Shown piece by piece: positions 33,581-46,200 of a stretch of 64,000 nucleotides of DNA. Numbering within the stretch: position 1 is the stretch's first letter; each line of letters opens with the position of its first letter. The stretch comes from Camellia lanceoleosa (lineage: Eukaryota > Streptophyta > Magnoliopsida > Ericales > Theaceae), in NCBI GenBank assembly GCA_025200525.1, contig CM045759.1:5518001-5582000 (forward strand), given 5' to 3'. The notes beneath the pieces are model-generated. The model was not told the DNA's origin, did no database searches, and saw only the letters and a program-made list of their open reading frames with translations. Made by a program: the position numbers and the translations under genes.

Positions 33581-34370
33581 TAAGCTTTCAATAATTTGGC
33601 ATACTCTAATTGAGAAATACTTTCCTGTACATTCTTAGAAAGAAACAAATTAATATCTATAGGTGTTCTAGCAAGATGATCATCATCCTTACTGAATTTG
33701 TCAAGTATTTTCTCAATGTAATGAAATTGTGACAAAGCATATCCTTCTGATGTTTTGGTAATTTTTATACCAAGAATTACATTAGCAATACCCATGTCCT
33801 TCATGTCAAAATGTTTATTTAACATTTTCTTGATAGTTTTAATCATGTCATTACTACTACCTATGATGACCATATCATCTACATAAAGACATACTATAAC
33901 ATAACATTTGTCTGTATTTTTAATATAAACACATTTGTCACATATATTAATTTTAAATCCATTTGACATCATTGTTTTGTCAAACTTCTCATGCCATTGC
34001 TTTGGCGCTTGTTTTAAACCATATAATGATTTAACCAATTTGCACATTTTCTTTTCTTTCCTTGGAACAGAAAATCTTTCTAGTTATTCTATGTAAATTT
34101 CTTCATCTAACTCATTATTTAAGAAAGCGATTTTCACATCCATTTGATGAATTTCTAGATTATACAAAGATACAATAGCAATTAGCATTCTAATAGATGT
34201 TATTCTAGTAACTGGTGAGTATGTGTCAAAATAATCAAGACATTCTTTTTTGTCTAAAACCTTTGACCACAAATCTTACCTTATATTTGTCAATTAATTC
34301 ATCCGTTTTCATTTTTCTTTTGGAAATCCACACACAAATCTTCCATTCATTTTCTCCATGGTTGCCCTGC
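33580..34370 (-). pseudogene. Copia reverse transcriptase fragments
   Basis: Segments include CKLVKSLYGLKQAPKQWHEK and the catalytic CLYVDDMVIIG (33580-34047), and FDTYSPVTRITSIRMLIA with HQMDVKIAFLNNELDEEIY (34084-34272). Beyond 34272 a more decayed part still resembles the start of copia RT. Several stops and frameshifts. Confidence 0.82.
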
Positions 34371-34847
34371 AACCAACATCAATACTACATAATTTTTTGT
34401 TTTATTTCTATTCTCTTCTTTCCCTTCTTTCATTTTCCTCTTCCTTTCTTCATCTTTATTACCACTATTCCCGTCACCCATACACTCAATCAAAACAATA
34501 CACTTTTCACTTTTGTAGAATAATATTGTAAAAAGAAATTTGTACTTAAATGGAGAGTCACTGAAGATTAACGACAACTCATGTAATCATTTTTTTTTAG
34601 AGAGCATGTAAGTGGAGTTTTTTTTTTATTTATTTAATATTCTTAAAAAAAAAAAAACAAATTAGAGAATTGATTCATTTTTCAAACTATTTAGGAAACA
34701 AATCTATTTTTTGAAATCACATTTTGAAAATACGATTTTGAAATTGAAACTGAAATTTGAAAATGCAATTTCACTTTGAAATCGCATGTTGAAAATGCAA
34801 TATATCTTAGTAAAATCTATGTCATCATAAATTATATTTTTAATATG
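34371..34847. other. AT-rich DNA with a direct copy of the fold-back centre
   Basis: Roughly 34600-34847 (AAATCGCATGTTGAAAATGC, ATATATCTTAGT, ATGTCATCATAAATTA) repeats, in direct orientation, the centre of the inverted repeat at about 35470-35700. No gene. Confidence 0.5.
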
Positions 34848-36401
34848 CCTCGTATTTTTTAAATATTAATATTTTAATAAGTTAGTGATTTATTATAATA
34901 GTTTAATCGTCAAAATTTTTAAATAAAAATCTAGTTTAATTTATTTTTTATATTTATTATATCTCTTTTATATCTACCACCGTTATTTATCTCTTTTTCA
35001 AAAATAAATTTGATCTTCTTATCCTTCTTTTTCTATCATTTCACATCCACCTTTTGGCGATATTGACAGATAAAGAAATAACTAAATAAATAAAAATAAA
35101 AAGTGGGAAACAATCGAGTTTTTTTTTTTTTTTGAATATTCTAAAAAAATAATTTAAAGAGTTGACTTGCTTTTCAAATCTGCTTTCTAAAATTATATTT
35201 TAAAAATATAATTTATTTAAATTGTATTTTCAACATGTGCCATCCGAGATTCTCTCCCTCGGGTCTACACTCGTTTTCTATTCAAACAAAACAATTTGTT
35301 TTTCAATTCAATCACATGGACTTGTCCCACCATTATATATATATATATATATCTTTTTCTCTTTTGCTTCTTTTTTTTTTTTTTTTTTGTTTTTCATACA
35401 CCCATGTGGTTTTCTCTCTTTTTGTTTCTACAAAATCTATTCTCTTTTTCTCCTCCACTTACATAGAGTTTTTTTTTTATCTTAAAAAAAATAATTTAGA
35501 GAATTGACACTTTTCAAACTATTTAAAAAATAACTTACTTTTTAAAATCGCATTTTAAAAATATAATTTTAAGTTAAAATTACATTTTCAGTATATAATT
35601 TTACCTTAAAATAGCATGTTGAAAATGTAATATATCTTAGTGAAGTTCATGTCATCATAAATTACATTTTCAATATGTGATTTCAAGATAAAATTGTATA
35701 CTGAAAATCTAATTTTAAAAGTAAATTATTTTGTAAATAGTTTGAAAAATGTCAATTCTCTAAATTATTTTTTTTAAGATAAAAAAAAACTCCATGTAAG
35801 TGGGGGAGAAAAAGAGAACAGATTTTGTAGAAACAAAAAGAGAGAAAACCACATGGGTGTATGAAAAAACAAAAAAAAAAAAACAAAAGAGAACAGGATA
35901 TATATATATATATATAATGGTGGGACAAGTCCATGCGATTGAATCGAAAAAAAATTTGTTTTGTTTGAATACAAAACGAGTGTAGACCCAAGGGAGAGAA
36001 TCTCGGATGGCACATGTTGAAAATATAATTTAAATAAATTATATTTTTAAAATATAATTTTAAAAAGCAAATTTGAAAAGTAAGGTCAACTCTTTAAATT
36101 ATTATTTTTAGAATATTAAAAAAAAAAAACTCGGTTGTTTCCCTCTTTTTATTTTTATTTATTTATTTATTTCTTTATCCGTCAATGTCGCCAAAAGGTG
36201 AATGTGAAATGATAGAAAAAGATGGATAATAGGATCAAATTTATTTTTGAAAAAGAGATAAATAACGGAGGTAGATATAAAAGAGATATAATAAATATAA
36301 AAAAATAAATTAAACTAGATTTTTATTTAAAAATTTCAACAATTAAACTATTATAATAAATCACTAACTTATTAAAATATTAATATTTAAAAAATACGAG
36401 G
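34848..36401. repeat. 1.55 kb inverted repeat (fold-back element)
   Basis: The left arm starts CCTCGTATTTTTT and the right arm ends AAAAAATACGAGG. Along the arms the sequence is repeated in inverse order, including TCAACATGTGCCATCCGAGA (about 35232) against TCTCGGATGGCACATGTTGA (about 36001) and the block ACCCATGTGGTTTTCTCTCT with its inverse near 35850. Each arm is about 700 bp with a centre near 35630. Open frames on opposite strands are mirror images produced by the repeat. A transcript would fold into a very long hairpin. Confidence 0.85.
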
Positions 36402-36443
36402 TTTTACACCTTTAGGCAAACAAAATTGGAATATTAAAATTTA

Positions 36444-36927
36444 CGCTGCGTCTGGTTAGCCTTTGGAATCATGATTCTAATACGAAATTTTGAAAATTTA
36501 TAATCAAATACACAACTCAGCTCAATTTAAAAATTAATTTCAAAACTTGTAACTAAACACACATCAAAACTTAAATCAAAATTCTGTTGATGATATAGTG
36601 TTGAAAATAGTTAGTGATCGAATTGATAAATTATTTTTATAAAAATTTAAATTTTTTTTTCTATATTTAAAAAATATCTAAAACAAATATATATATATAT
36701 ATATATATATCAAATAACATGTTGTAATTGTAAAAAAAAAAATTCATTATTTTGGTCAGGCCGGACATCTGAGAGGACGATCGGTAGACCCAATCTGTTA
36801 TTTTCAAAATTCTTTTTAAAATTCATAAACAAATAAATTTTTTATTTTCAAAACTCAACTCACAATTTTACGCTCAAATCATAACTCTACTTTAAAAATC
36901 ATAATTTTAAAACTAAACCAAACATGC
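36444..36927. mobile_element. Probable Tourist-like MITE
   Basis: It runs from CGCTGCGTCTGGTTAGCC to AAACCAAACATGC, flanked by TTA on each side (36441-36443 and 36928-36930). The terminal repeats are imperfect. At 484 bp it is longer than the other MITEs and a short G+C-rich block near 36757-36800 may be a later insertion. Confidence 0.5.
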
Positions 36928-36995
36928 TTACACTTTTAGAGCAAGTACCCTTAATATAAGAAAATTATAGGTCAGCCTCGTGGTTTCTTCTTTTG

Positions 36996-37007
36996 CTCTA
37001 TATATAT
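36996..37007 (+). promoter_or_regulatory. TATA-like box before orphan ankyrin exon
   Basis: CTCTATATATATG lies about 80 bases upstream of the ATG at 37080. A similar box followed by CCATAAT and CCCAAA..GAAGTGA words occurs before the paralogous exon at 40263, which supports a conserved promoter region. Confidence 0.5.
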
Positions 37008-37079
37008 GTGGACGTTGAACTCATCCATAATTCCCAAACAGAAGTGATTTTTTTTGTGCATAGATTAACGCTAGTGCTC

Positions 37080-37290
37080 ATGGAGTCTTCTAATAATGAA
37101 AATCATGCAACCAAATTTGTGAATGACCTTGAAATAATAGAAGAAAAGGCAGCAGCAGGAGGAGACGAAGTAGGAGAAGGAGCAGAAATCGAAGAAGTAG
37201 AAGGAGAAGAACAAGAAAAAGCAGGAGGAGAAGAAGGAAAAAAAGCTGGAGGAGGAGGAGGAGAAGAAGAAGAAGAAGAAGAAGGAGGAG
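37080..37290 (+). pseudogene. Orphan first exon of an ankyrin/PGG gene copy
   Basis: The reading frame from ATG 37080 (MESSNNENHATKFVNDLEII) ends at the donor GTAAGGTTACATG after 70 codons plus one base. Exon 1 at 40263-40296 ends in the same phase and its intron starts with the same bases, so the two are paralogous. The second half of this exon is a purine repeat encoding mostly Glu, Gly and Lys. No matching exon 2 was found before the next copy, so this is most likely a remnant, though it may still be transcribed. Confidence 0.6.
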
Positions 37291-37629
37291 GTAAGGTTAC
37301 ATGTCATTATCATCAATTGCCTTATAATTTTCCTGTACGTTGTTGTTTCTCGTTTAGTCCATTTATCAATCTCATTCTCTTTTCTTGTTGGGTTCACATA
37401 TTTTGTTTTATATTTTTTGTAGGGGATATTACAGATCAGTGTATTTTTACAAAATTAATTACAAATCAATAGAAGATTTTATCAACATTAATAATTAAAA
37501 TTATATATTTTTTATTGATTTGTATTTATTTTACGGTAAATGTAATTTCCCCTCGTTTTTTTTTTTTAAATGTAACTTTTGATTTGAAACTCAAGGACAT
37601 GTTCATCGTCAAAGAGTTTCTATGGCTTG

Positions 37630-37673
<44 letters not shown>

Positions 37674-37909
37674 TTGCAAGCATGTTCCATGTGCATTTGG
37701 TAATCTTACTGTGCTCAAAGGCACAACAGACTGTTGTGTTCTCTTGTGAGCATCGTCCTAAGTTTCTTTTGATAATCCGAATCGTTTATATTGTAGGATT
37801 TGTTGAGTAAATTATGTATATAAAAAATCAAATTAATTAGATATTTGCAGTCCTATATTAAAAACACATTTATTTCTATAAAAATTAATGGTTCAAGTAA
37901 TTTTCATAA
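37291..37909 (+). other. Intron remnant downstream of orphan exon
   Basis: The first 100 bases match the start of intron 1 in the 40 kb copy (TTATCATC, ATTGCC, GTTTCTCGTTTA). Further on is a (CT)n(TA)n microsatellite at about 37628-37672. No exon was recognised. Confidence 0.5.
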
Positions 37910-38057
37910 GGAAAATGATTTGTGACTCTAAAACTGCTGGCACTAATGGCACTAATTTCCTGTTTTGGTAACTTTATTTTTTATTTTTATTTTTTTTACC
38001 TGATATAGAAATTAGTGCCATTAGTGCTCAAAAAATTAGTGCCACAAATCACAACTC
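37910..38057. mobile_element. Mutator-like MITE, 9-bp target duplication
   Basis: The 148-bp element has ends GGAAAATGATTTGTG and CACAAATCACAACTC and inner inverted repeats around ACTAATGGCACTAATTT. It is flanked by a perfect 9-bp duplication TTTTCATAA (37901-37909 and 38058-38066), the size made by Mutator-like transposases. Confidence 0.85.
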
Positions 38058-38336
38058 TTTTCATAAAATTTTAAAAATAATTAGAACCCAATCATGAGAT
38101 TATAAATATCCGATTAATTTAATTATTTACATAGATAATATTCTTGACGAATCCTATAATATACCGGTTCATATTATCAAAAAAAAAATTCAAGACGACC
38201 TTCTACAAAGAAACACAACAGACTATTGTACCTTGAAAGCAGAGCAGCACCCCAGATCCTAATCCATGTGCTCATGGACTACTGTTAGCAAATTTTATCC
38301 GTGTAATCTAATAAATGTAAAGCCACTTGTTGTTTA

Positions 38337-38564
38337 GGCTCGTTTTGGAACAATGTATTTTAGTAATTTTTTTATTTTTTAGTTAAAATATAAAATAAAA
38401 AAAATTAATAGGTTTGAGATAATTTTTTGACTTTTAATAAAAAGATGTACAAAAAGTAGAGAGAAAATAAAATCTTTGATTTTTTGGTATAAATTATAAG
38501 TTTTTAAATATTTTTAATAATTTTTTGATTTTTTGACTAAAATATTAACTTGCCAAACGAGATT
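38337..38564. mobile_element. Tourist-like MITE, family B copy 3
   Basis: At 228 bp it has the same length and layout as the copies at 4441 and 4672 (AAAAGATGTACAAAAAGTAG in the centre). TTA flanks both sides (38334-38336 and 38565-38567). It is more decayed than the first two. Confidence 0.75.
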
Positions 38565-38567
38565 TTA

Positions 38568-40117
38568 GTGTCATTAATTGTAGAAATTTTGTGGACAAAA
38601 AACTAACGTCATTTAACAATCTTACCTCAGCAATGATACCCACATAAATAAATAAATAAATATATATATATATATATATTTGTCTTGTGATAAAAAAAAA
38701 AATAGGTATTACAAAAAAAATTAGACCTAATTTTTAAACTTGATATGGCAATTAATTAAAATATTTAAGGTTGTAGCACACTTTTTCATATTTTTTCTAA
38801 ATATCAATCATATCATTTATACATTATTAGGTCTAAAAAATAGACTTATATATTATTTTCCTAAAAAAAGTAGTAAGAAATTTAATAATGTATAGGATTA
38901 TCCTCCACACTAAGGCATAGTTTGACACTTAAATTTTGGTAAGAATTTGAAAAGAAAAAGAGAAAGACAAAAGTTAAGTGTAATGTGAATAAAATATAAT
39001 TATATTTCACGTATATTATACACATATTTTCATTTTTTTATTATTTAAAATCCCTTCCAAATTCATATTTCAAACCTAACATTATATGTTAAACATGCAT
39101 AAAACTTTTTTATTCAACTACAAATTAACAAAAAGAAAAAAAAAAAGAAAAAGAGAGAGAATAAACTACAAATTGAATGTATAAAGATGATTTCCCATGC
39201 AAAATATGGCTTTAACATTTTTGGATATTAGAGTACACATGTAGTCGTTAATTTCATGTGTGGACTTTACTTTACAAATAGCATATATGTCTCCACCACA
39301 CATTCATTTTTTGGTTCAATTCCTGGTATATATGACGGTCCATAGGGCTTCTGTTCCAAATTAGGGATAGTTGATTGGCCATGTCGTTCTTAAGATTATC
39401 AATGGTGTCCGAAATGCATCTCGAAATGAGTTGTATAATATAAATTTAAAATTAGTATGATACGAGTTTCATCTAAAATAATTTTGATTTATAAATGTAT
39501 TTTTTTGAATATTTTTTTAGATTTGTAATATTAGCGTTAATAAAAATGAGTTAGTTGGAACTCCAAGAACACCTACTAATTTTTTTCCAGAGTTGGAGAA
39601 TAGAGGTTTACATATTTGACAAACAAAAATTTCATATACAAAATTCACAAAAATGTGATTGTGATATTTAACACTACAACATATAAGAGTTTATACATTT
39701 CAATTGTAGTATGTGAGATTAAGGTTATGAGATTAATGAAATTTTTGGTAACTTATTGAATGTAATTGGTTATTGAAAGAAAGATGTACAAAACAACTAC
39801 ACATTATTTTCTTCATAGTCAAGTTGTGGCTTCTCCAATTATATGAACTATTTGGTTCTATTTTTGAACCATTAATTTTTCATCCTACTTAACTGTTGCA
39901 TGTTGTTCATTGGGATAAGAAAAAGTTTAGAAATACAAAAATCAATTACATAACTAAACACAAATCTCTAGATTTTGTAAGTCTCAAACATATGTGAAAA
40001 AGATTGCGTCCAATTTGATGATAGGTTTTCATGTACAACTGGAAGAAGTGTATAGCTCAAGGTGTCCTTACCTTATTCTGGCCCACCAAACAACTTATTG
40101 TAGCAGTTCTCTCTCTC
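38568..40117. other. AT-rich intergenic DNA
   Basis: No gene seen. It contains a (TA)n run near 38660 and a decayed palindromic stretch at about 38930-39080. The last few hundred bases should include the promoter of the ankyrin gene that starts at 40263. Confidence 0.45.
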
Positions 40118-40135
40118 TCTATATATATATATATA
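40118..40135 (+). promoter_or_regulatory. TATA-like box before ankyrin gene exon 1
   Basis: CTCTATATATATATATATAC lies about 130-145 bases upstream of the ATG at 40263 and is followed by CCATAATCCCCAAAGAGAAG, which is partly conserved before the exon at 37080. Confidence 0.5.
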
Positions 40136-40262
40136 CACATGAAAACTCTTCCATAATCCCCAAAGAGAAGTGAGTAGTTTTGTGAGAGATCAACACCATT
40201 TGAAGAAGTTTAACTTTTATATTTGTATATAATAAAGATTTCAAAAGGAGAGTTAAGTGCTC

Positions 40263-43200
40263 ATGGATGCTTCTTCCAGTATGCAGGGAGCTAGGGGTAA
40301 GGTTACATGACATTATCATCTGTGGGGAAGTGGATAAAGAAATACTCTTCAGATCCTAGAAGACGCCAATGATCCTCAGCTAGTCACCTGCAAAGATACA
40401 AATACTCCGGTCGGAGGTGCCGGAATTAGCACTCTGACGGATAAGTCAGTTCCTCTATTCAATAAAGCTTGTTCACTAAGTTTTTAGAAGTGATTCTTGC
40501 ATACCTTTACAAATCTGAAGCTCTTGTATTTATATCCATTCTCTGGACCTCGGGGCCAGAGTCTACTTTTTATTTATTATTCTTTCATTTGTCCTGATAT
40601 GCCTTCTCAAGTCTATTCGGCCTTAAGAACGTATTCGGCGTCCTAGTTGAGCAGAATGGAGCCGTTCAGTTCCCGGCTCCTCGAGTATACCAGATTTCGT
40701 TCCTCTATTTATTCGGCTCCCACAATTGCCCCCCTGCGTTACATCAAGCAGTTGGGTGAAATGCTTGGTTCCGATTTTCAAATACTCTGAACCGAAGTTT
40801 GGGGGTTAGACTTATCACGCGGACGTTTACTTACTCCCCCTGTAATCGTCATCTCAACTTCCCGCCCCTTCGTACACGCCTATTTATTATGATTTGAAAT
40901 CTGATGTCCTTTCGAATCCGTGTTCTATGACGCTGGTTGCTGGGTTGCTCTTCGAATCGTTCTTGCAATTCTTCCATCTGTGATACTCTCTTCATTTTTT
41001 GTACGTTTTCCTCTCCCCCGCTCTGAAGCTTTTCCTAGTTTGTTTATTCCGTCGCATGTTCTTATAGTCAGTAGGTTATGGCGAAACATCTGAAAGACCT
41101 CCTTTCGTCAGATCGAATTGCTGGCTTTAGACGCCATTTCTCTATTCCTGACGATGTCCACCTGTCGTTTGTGGCGGACGACACTCTTGACATGGAGAGG
41201 GAGGACAAAACCACGATTGTCTTTCCCTTTTTGTCAATCGCAGAGGGTGGAGTCCGCTTTCCCCTTCACCCGTTTCTGAGGGCTGTTCTTCGCCATTGGG
41301 ATTTGATCCCTTCTCAGCCCAATGTGAATTTCTTTAGAATTATAATGGGGGTCGTAGCCCTGAACCGTTGCCTTGGAATTAATCTTGGCATTCCTGTCAT
41401 TCGGTACTGTTATGCTTTGGCCAAGTCCTCTGGTCGGCACGGGCGTTACTTCCTCAAAGCTAAGGATACAAATCATCAGTTGATCACTATGCTTTCCAGC
41501 TCTGGGAAACGAGTTGATGATGTCATGGTCGTTGTCTGTGGCAACTGGGAGTTCGGCGAAGGAGAGGATCGTGTCGATCCTATTCCTAGACGTAGGGGCG
41601 AACCAGGTCGCCGAATGCCCTCTTGCTCGTATTGTGTGTTCATATTTGCCATACCCTATTTTCTTGAGTCTTATGGCTTGTCTTGTGCAGGGAACGATTT
41701 GAAAAAAGGCCAAGCTTCAACTGACGACGCCGTTCTTTCGGACATTAGGATTGCTCTTAGTTATTTCGGCCGTCGCAGTCTTCATAAGCAGGGAAGAGCG
41801 GCTCACGTTCTGCTTTGCTACGAGCCTACATATACAACCTTTTCGGCTGCGGAAAACATACCGATTCCGAAGGGGGAAGATTTTCTCGTCGCTCGTATTT
41901 TATCCGACTTCAAAAACTTGAGACAGGTAGGTTTTGAAGGGTCCGATTCGGAGAATACTGAAGTATCCGATACTGCCGAATCAGATCAGTCCGAGGCCAA
42001 ATCTGATGAGGTATTGGATTCTGCCGATCCTCCCTCTACTTCGGGGCGGGGGAACCTTTCTGTTGACAATGTTCCTCAACGTACAAACAATCTTCCCATC
42101 TCGGGCTCCACTAACATGGCTGGGTTAAGCCTGACAAAGCTTGCTAAGAAGGCGAATGCGGAGAGATTAGCCATCCGGCGAAGAGCGGAGGGCCTTTCGA
42201 CCGAATCGCCCACCAGTGAATCTCAATATTCCCTCCCAGTTACCGAATCGAGATCCTTGGGAATTGTTGAGGAGGCGGAAACAAATAAGAATACCGAATC
42301 CGCATTGGTTGGAAAAGCCGTTCAGGATGTTGAGGGAAAGGCGGAGAAACGCGCTAGGGATCGTGAGGTCGGTTTAGATGATCACGGCGGCAAACGTCCT
42401 CGAATGGAGGGATCGAGTGAGGTTGTGCCCTTTGTGATTCGACCGATGGTAAGAAACATGCCTCGGCGCTTAAAGACCCAGAGGTCGCGTTCGGCGTGGC
42501 AACATCTTTGTCGTTGCCGTCTGATATGGAGGCTTTCCAGTTGGAATCGGATTTGAATGCGACAATGTTAATGTTAGCCGCGATCGGCCCTTTTGCGCGA
42601 TTCGATTTTTCCTTCACTTCATCCAAACATTGTTCGCGTTACGTTTTTTGAATTTTTCTTTTGCAGACCGTTGGTAGGATAGCCGATGTAGGCCGCTGCC
42701 ATCTCAACGCCGTCAAGCAGATTAGTCGTTTGCGAAAGCAAGTTGAGGGCCAGAGGAAAAGGGCCGAGGACGAATTTTTAAGAGCGAACCAGGAGGCTTT
42801 TTGGGCAGAGGCCGTGGTAGAGAAAGCTTGTGATGCGGATAAGTTGAGAGCGGAGGCCGAGAAGAAGCCCGACGATATGGAAGCTGCACTTGGCTTGTCC
42901 CAAAAGGCAGTTACCAGCCTGGAGGCTGAGTTGGCTGAAATGAAGGCGGCGAAGGTGATTGCCGATTCAAAAGTTTTCGAAGCCGGGAAAGAGGCTGGAC
43001 TTGCCGAGTATGTGGACCAGCTCTCTCGGTTTGAGAATCGGGGCTTCAAACATGGTTGGCACAAGGCCTTTACTGCAGCTGGAGTTTCGCTGAATATGCC
43101 AATACCGTATGAGCAAGTGGACATCGATCCGTTGGAGACGGATTCCGAGGGTTGATCTTTACGATACACAATTGTTATGATTTCGAGAAAGTACTTTTTC

Positions 43201-46200
43201 CGTTTGTTTTTGTTATTTTGTATTTGTTTATCAGACATTTTTCATGCGGGTTGATATTATAAAATGTTATGATACAGAAATGGACGTCGATACTTTTTTG
43301 TAGTTATAAAATGTTATGAATTCTGCTCAATGTGCTGATGTTTCCGTAATTTTATGGTGATATTTCTTAATAGATCTATAATCTGTCCTTGCCTTAGCCA
43401 GGGCGCGAGCGTGAAGAGCCGAATGGTTCATACTCGTGGGCTGGCCGAGGCATCTTTGAAAAGGCGGCCGATTAGATTAATAAATCTGCCCTTGCCTTGG
43501 CGTATGCCGGCATGAAGAGCCGAATGGTTCATACTCGCAATGCCAAGGCATCTTTGAAAAGGTGGCGATTAGATTAATAACCGCCCTTACCTGGCGGTAT
43601 GCCGATCGTGAAGAGCCGAATGGTTCACACTCGGGGGCTGGCCGAGGCATCTTTGAAAAGGTGGCCGGTTAGATTAATAATAAATCTGCCCTTGCCTTGG
43701 CCAGGGCGCGAGCGTGAAGAGCCGAATGGTTCATACTCGCGGGCTGGCCGATGCATCTTCGAAAAGGTGGCCGATTATATTAATAAATCTGCCCTTGCCT
43801 TGGCCAGGGCGCAAGCGTGAAGAGTCGAATGGTTCATACTCGCGGGCTGGCCGAGGCATCTTTGAAAATGTGGCCGATTAGATTAATAAATCTGCCCTTG
43901 CCCTGGCCAGGGCGCGAGCGTGAAGAGCCGAATGGTTCACACTCGGGGGCTGGCCGAGGCATCTTTGAAAAGGTGGCCGATTAGATTAATAATAAATCTG
44001 CCCTTGCCTTGGCTAGGGCGCGAGCGTGAAGAGCCAAATGGTTCATACTTACGGGCTGGCCGAGGCATCTTCGAAAAGGTGGCTGATTAGATTAATAAAT
44101 CTGCCCTTGCCTTGGCCAGGGCGCGATCGTAAAGAGCCGAATGGTTCATACTCGTTGGCACGCGGTTTTAAGCATGGCTGGATCAAGGCCCTTCAAATCG
44201 TGGAGGTTCTTGGGTCCCTAGGCATAGATTCGGCTTCACCCCTATATCACCGACATTACTTTCCCTATTCCGAATTTGAAATCGAGAAGAGCGACGATGA
44301 GGAGGCCGATTAACTAGAGTGTAATGCAACAACAGACTTCACTATGAATAAATAGGCTTTCATTTTCAATGTCCGTCTTTGATCGTAAAATATTTTGATT
44401 GTAAAATATTTCTAGTTCAAACGTGTCGATTCATTTTATTGGAATATTTAGATTTTGATTAGAATATTTAGCACTGCATGGTATAAACGTTCAGAAATGC
44501 ATTAGTGGGCCCTAAGGCGTCATGCACCTAAGGGGCTCCGTATCCGGAGACTTGTTTCGACCAATCGTGACATCCACGAAGGGCGCTCCGAATCCGGAGA
44601 CTTATTCGGCCCCAAGGCGTCATGCCCCAAAGGGCGCTCCGAATCCGAAAACTTGTTTGGGCCAATCGTGACATCCACGAAGCGCGCTCCGAATCCGGAG
44701 ACTTATTCGGCCCTAAAGCGTCGTGCACTAAAGGGGGCTCCGAATCCGGAGACTTGTTTCAGCCAATCGTGACATCCACGAAAGGCGCTCCGAATCCGGA
44801 GACTTATTCGGCCCTAAGGCGTCATGCCCCAAAGGGCGCTCCGAATCCGAGGACTTGTTTTGGCCAATCGTGACATCCACGAAGGGCGCTCCGAATCCGG
44901 AGACTTATTCGGCCCTAAGGGGTCATGCACCAAAGGGGGCTCCGAATCCGGAGACTTGTTTTGGCCAATCGTGACATCCACGAAGGGCGCTCCGAATCCG
45001 GAGACTTATTCGGCCCTAAGGGGTCATGCACCAAAGGGGGCTCCGAATCCGGAGACTTGTTTTGGCCAATCGTGACATCCACGAAGGGCGCTCCGAATCC
45101 GGAGACTTATTCAGCCCTAAGGCGTCATGCACCAAAGGGGGCTCCGAATCCGGAGACTTGTTTTGGCCAATCGTGACATCTACAAAGGGCGCTCCGAATC
45201 CGGAGACTTATTCGGCCCTAAGGGGTCATGCACCAAAGGGGCTCCGAATCTGAAGACTTGTTTGGGCCAATCGTGACATCCACGAAGGGCGCTCCGATTC
45301 CGGAGACTTGTTTTGGCCAATCGTGACATCCACGAAGGGCGCTCCGAATCCGGAGACTTGTTTTGGCCAATCGTGACATCCACGAAGGGCGCTCCGAATC
45401 CGGAGACTTATTCGGCCCTAAGGCGTCATGCCCCAAAGGGCGCTCCGAATCCGGAGACTTGTTTTGGCCAATCGTGACATCCACGAAGGGCGCTCCGAAT
45501 CCGGAGACTTATTCGGCCCTAAGGGGTCATGCACCAAAGGGGCTCTGAATCCGGAGACTTGTTTGGGCCAATCGTGACATCCACGAAGAGCGCTCCGAAT
45601 CCGGAGACTTATTCGGCCCTAAGGGGTCATGCACCAAAGGGGCTCCGAATCTGGAGACTTGTTTGGGCCAATCGTGACATCCACGAAGGGCGCTCCGAAT
45701 CCAGAGACTTGTTTTGGCCAATCGTGACATCCACGAAGGGCGCTCCGAATCTGGAGACTTGTTTTGGCCAATCGTGACATCCACGAAGGGCGCTCCGAAT
45801 CCGAAGACTTATTCGGCCCTAAGGCGTCATGCCCCAAAGGGCGCTCCGAATCCGGAGACTTGTTTTGGCCAATCGTGACATCCACGAAGGGCACTCCGAA
45901 TCCGGAGACTTATTCGGCCCTAAAGGGTCATGCACCGAAGGGGCTCCGAATCCGGAGACTTGTTTGGGCTAATCGTGACATCCACGAAGGGCGCTCCCAA
46001 TCCGGAGACTTGTTTTGGCCAATCGTGACATCCACGAAGGGCGCTCTGAATCTGGAGACTTGTTTTGGCCAATCGTGACATCCACGAAGGGCGTTCCGAA
46101 TCTGGAGACTTAATCGGCCCTAAGGGGTTATGCACTAAAGGGGCTCCGAATCCGAAGACTTGTTTAGGCCAATCGTGACATCCACGAAGGGCGCTCCGAA

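Larger units (their letters stand above)
31653..34370 (-). mobile_element. Ty1/copia retrotransposon fragment
   Basis: Minus-strand pol pieces occupy 32951-34370. To their left lies a probable untranslated region and LTR, possibly beginning TGTGACACCCTG at 31653. Integrase and gag are missing, so the 5' half is lost. I could not define an LTR pair or a target duplication. Confidence 0.65.

Noticed and set aside
35222..36015. Two similar hydrophobic open frames on opposite strands
   Set aside because: They are mirror images created by the inverted repeat and consist of poly-T/AT-derived residues; not a gene pair.
37071..37397. Antisense Phe/Ser-rich frame opposite the orphan exon
   Set aside because: It is the complement of the GAA/GGA repeat; low complexity only.
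44528..46135. Many overlapping open frames of 60-104 residues on both strands
   Set aside because: They are produced by the 50/101-bp tandem repeat, whose period is not a multiple of three; the peptides simply repeat the DNA unit.
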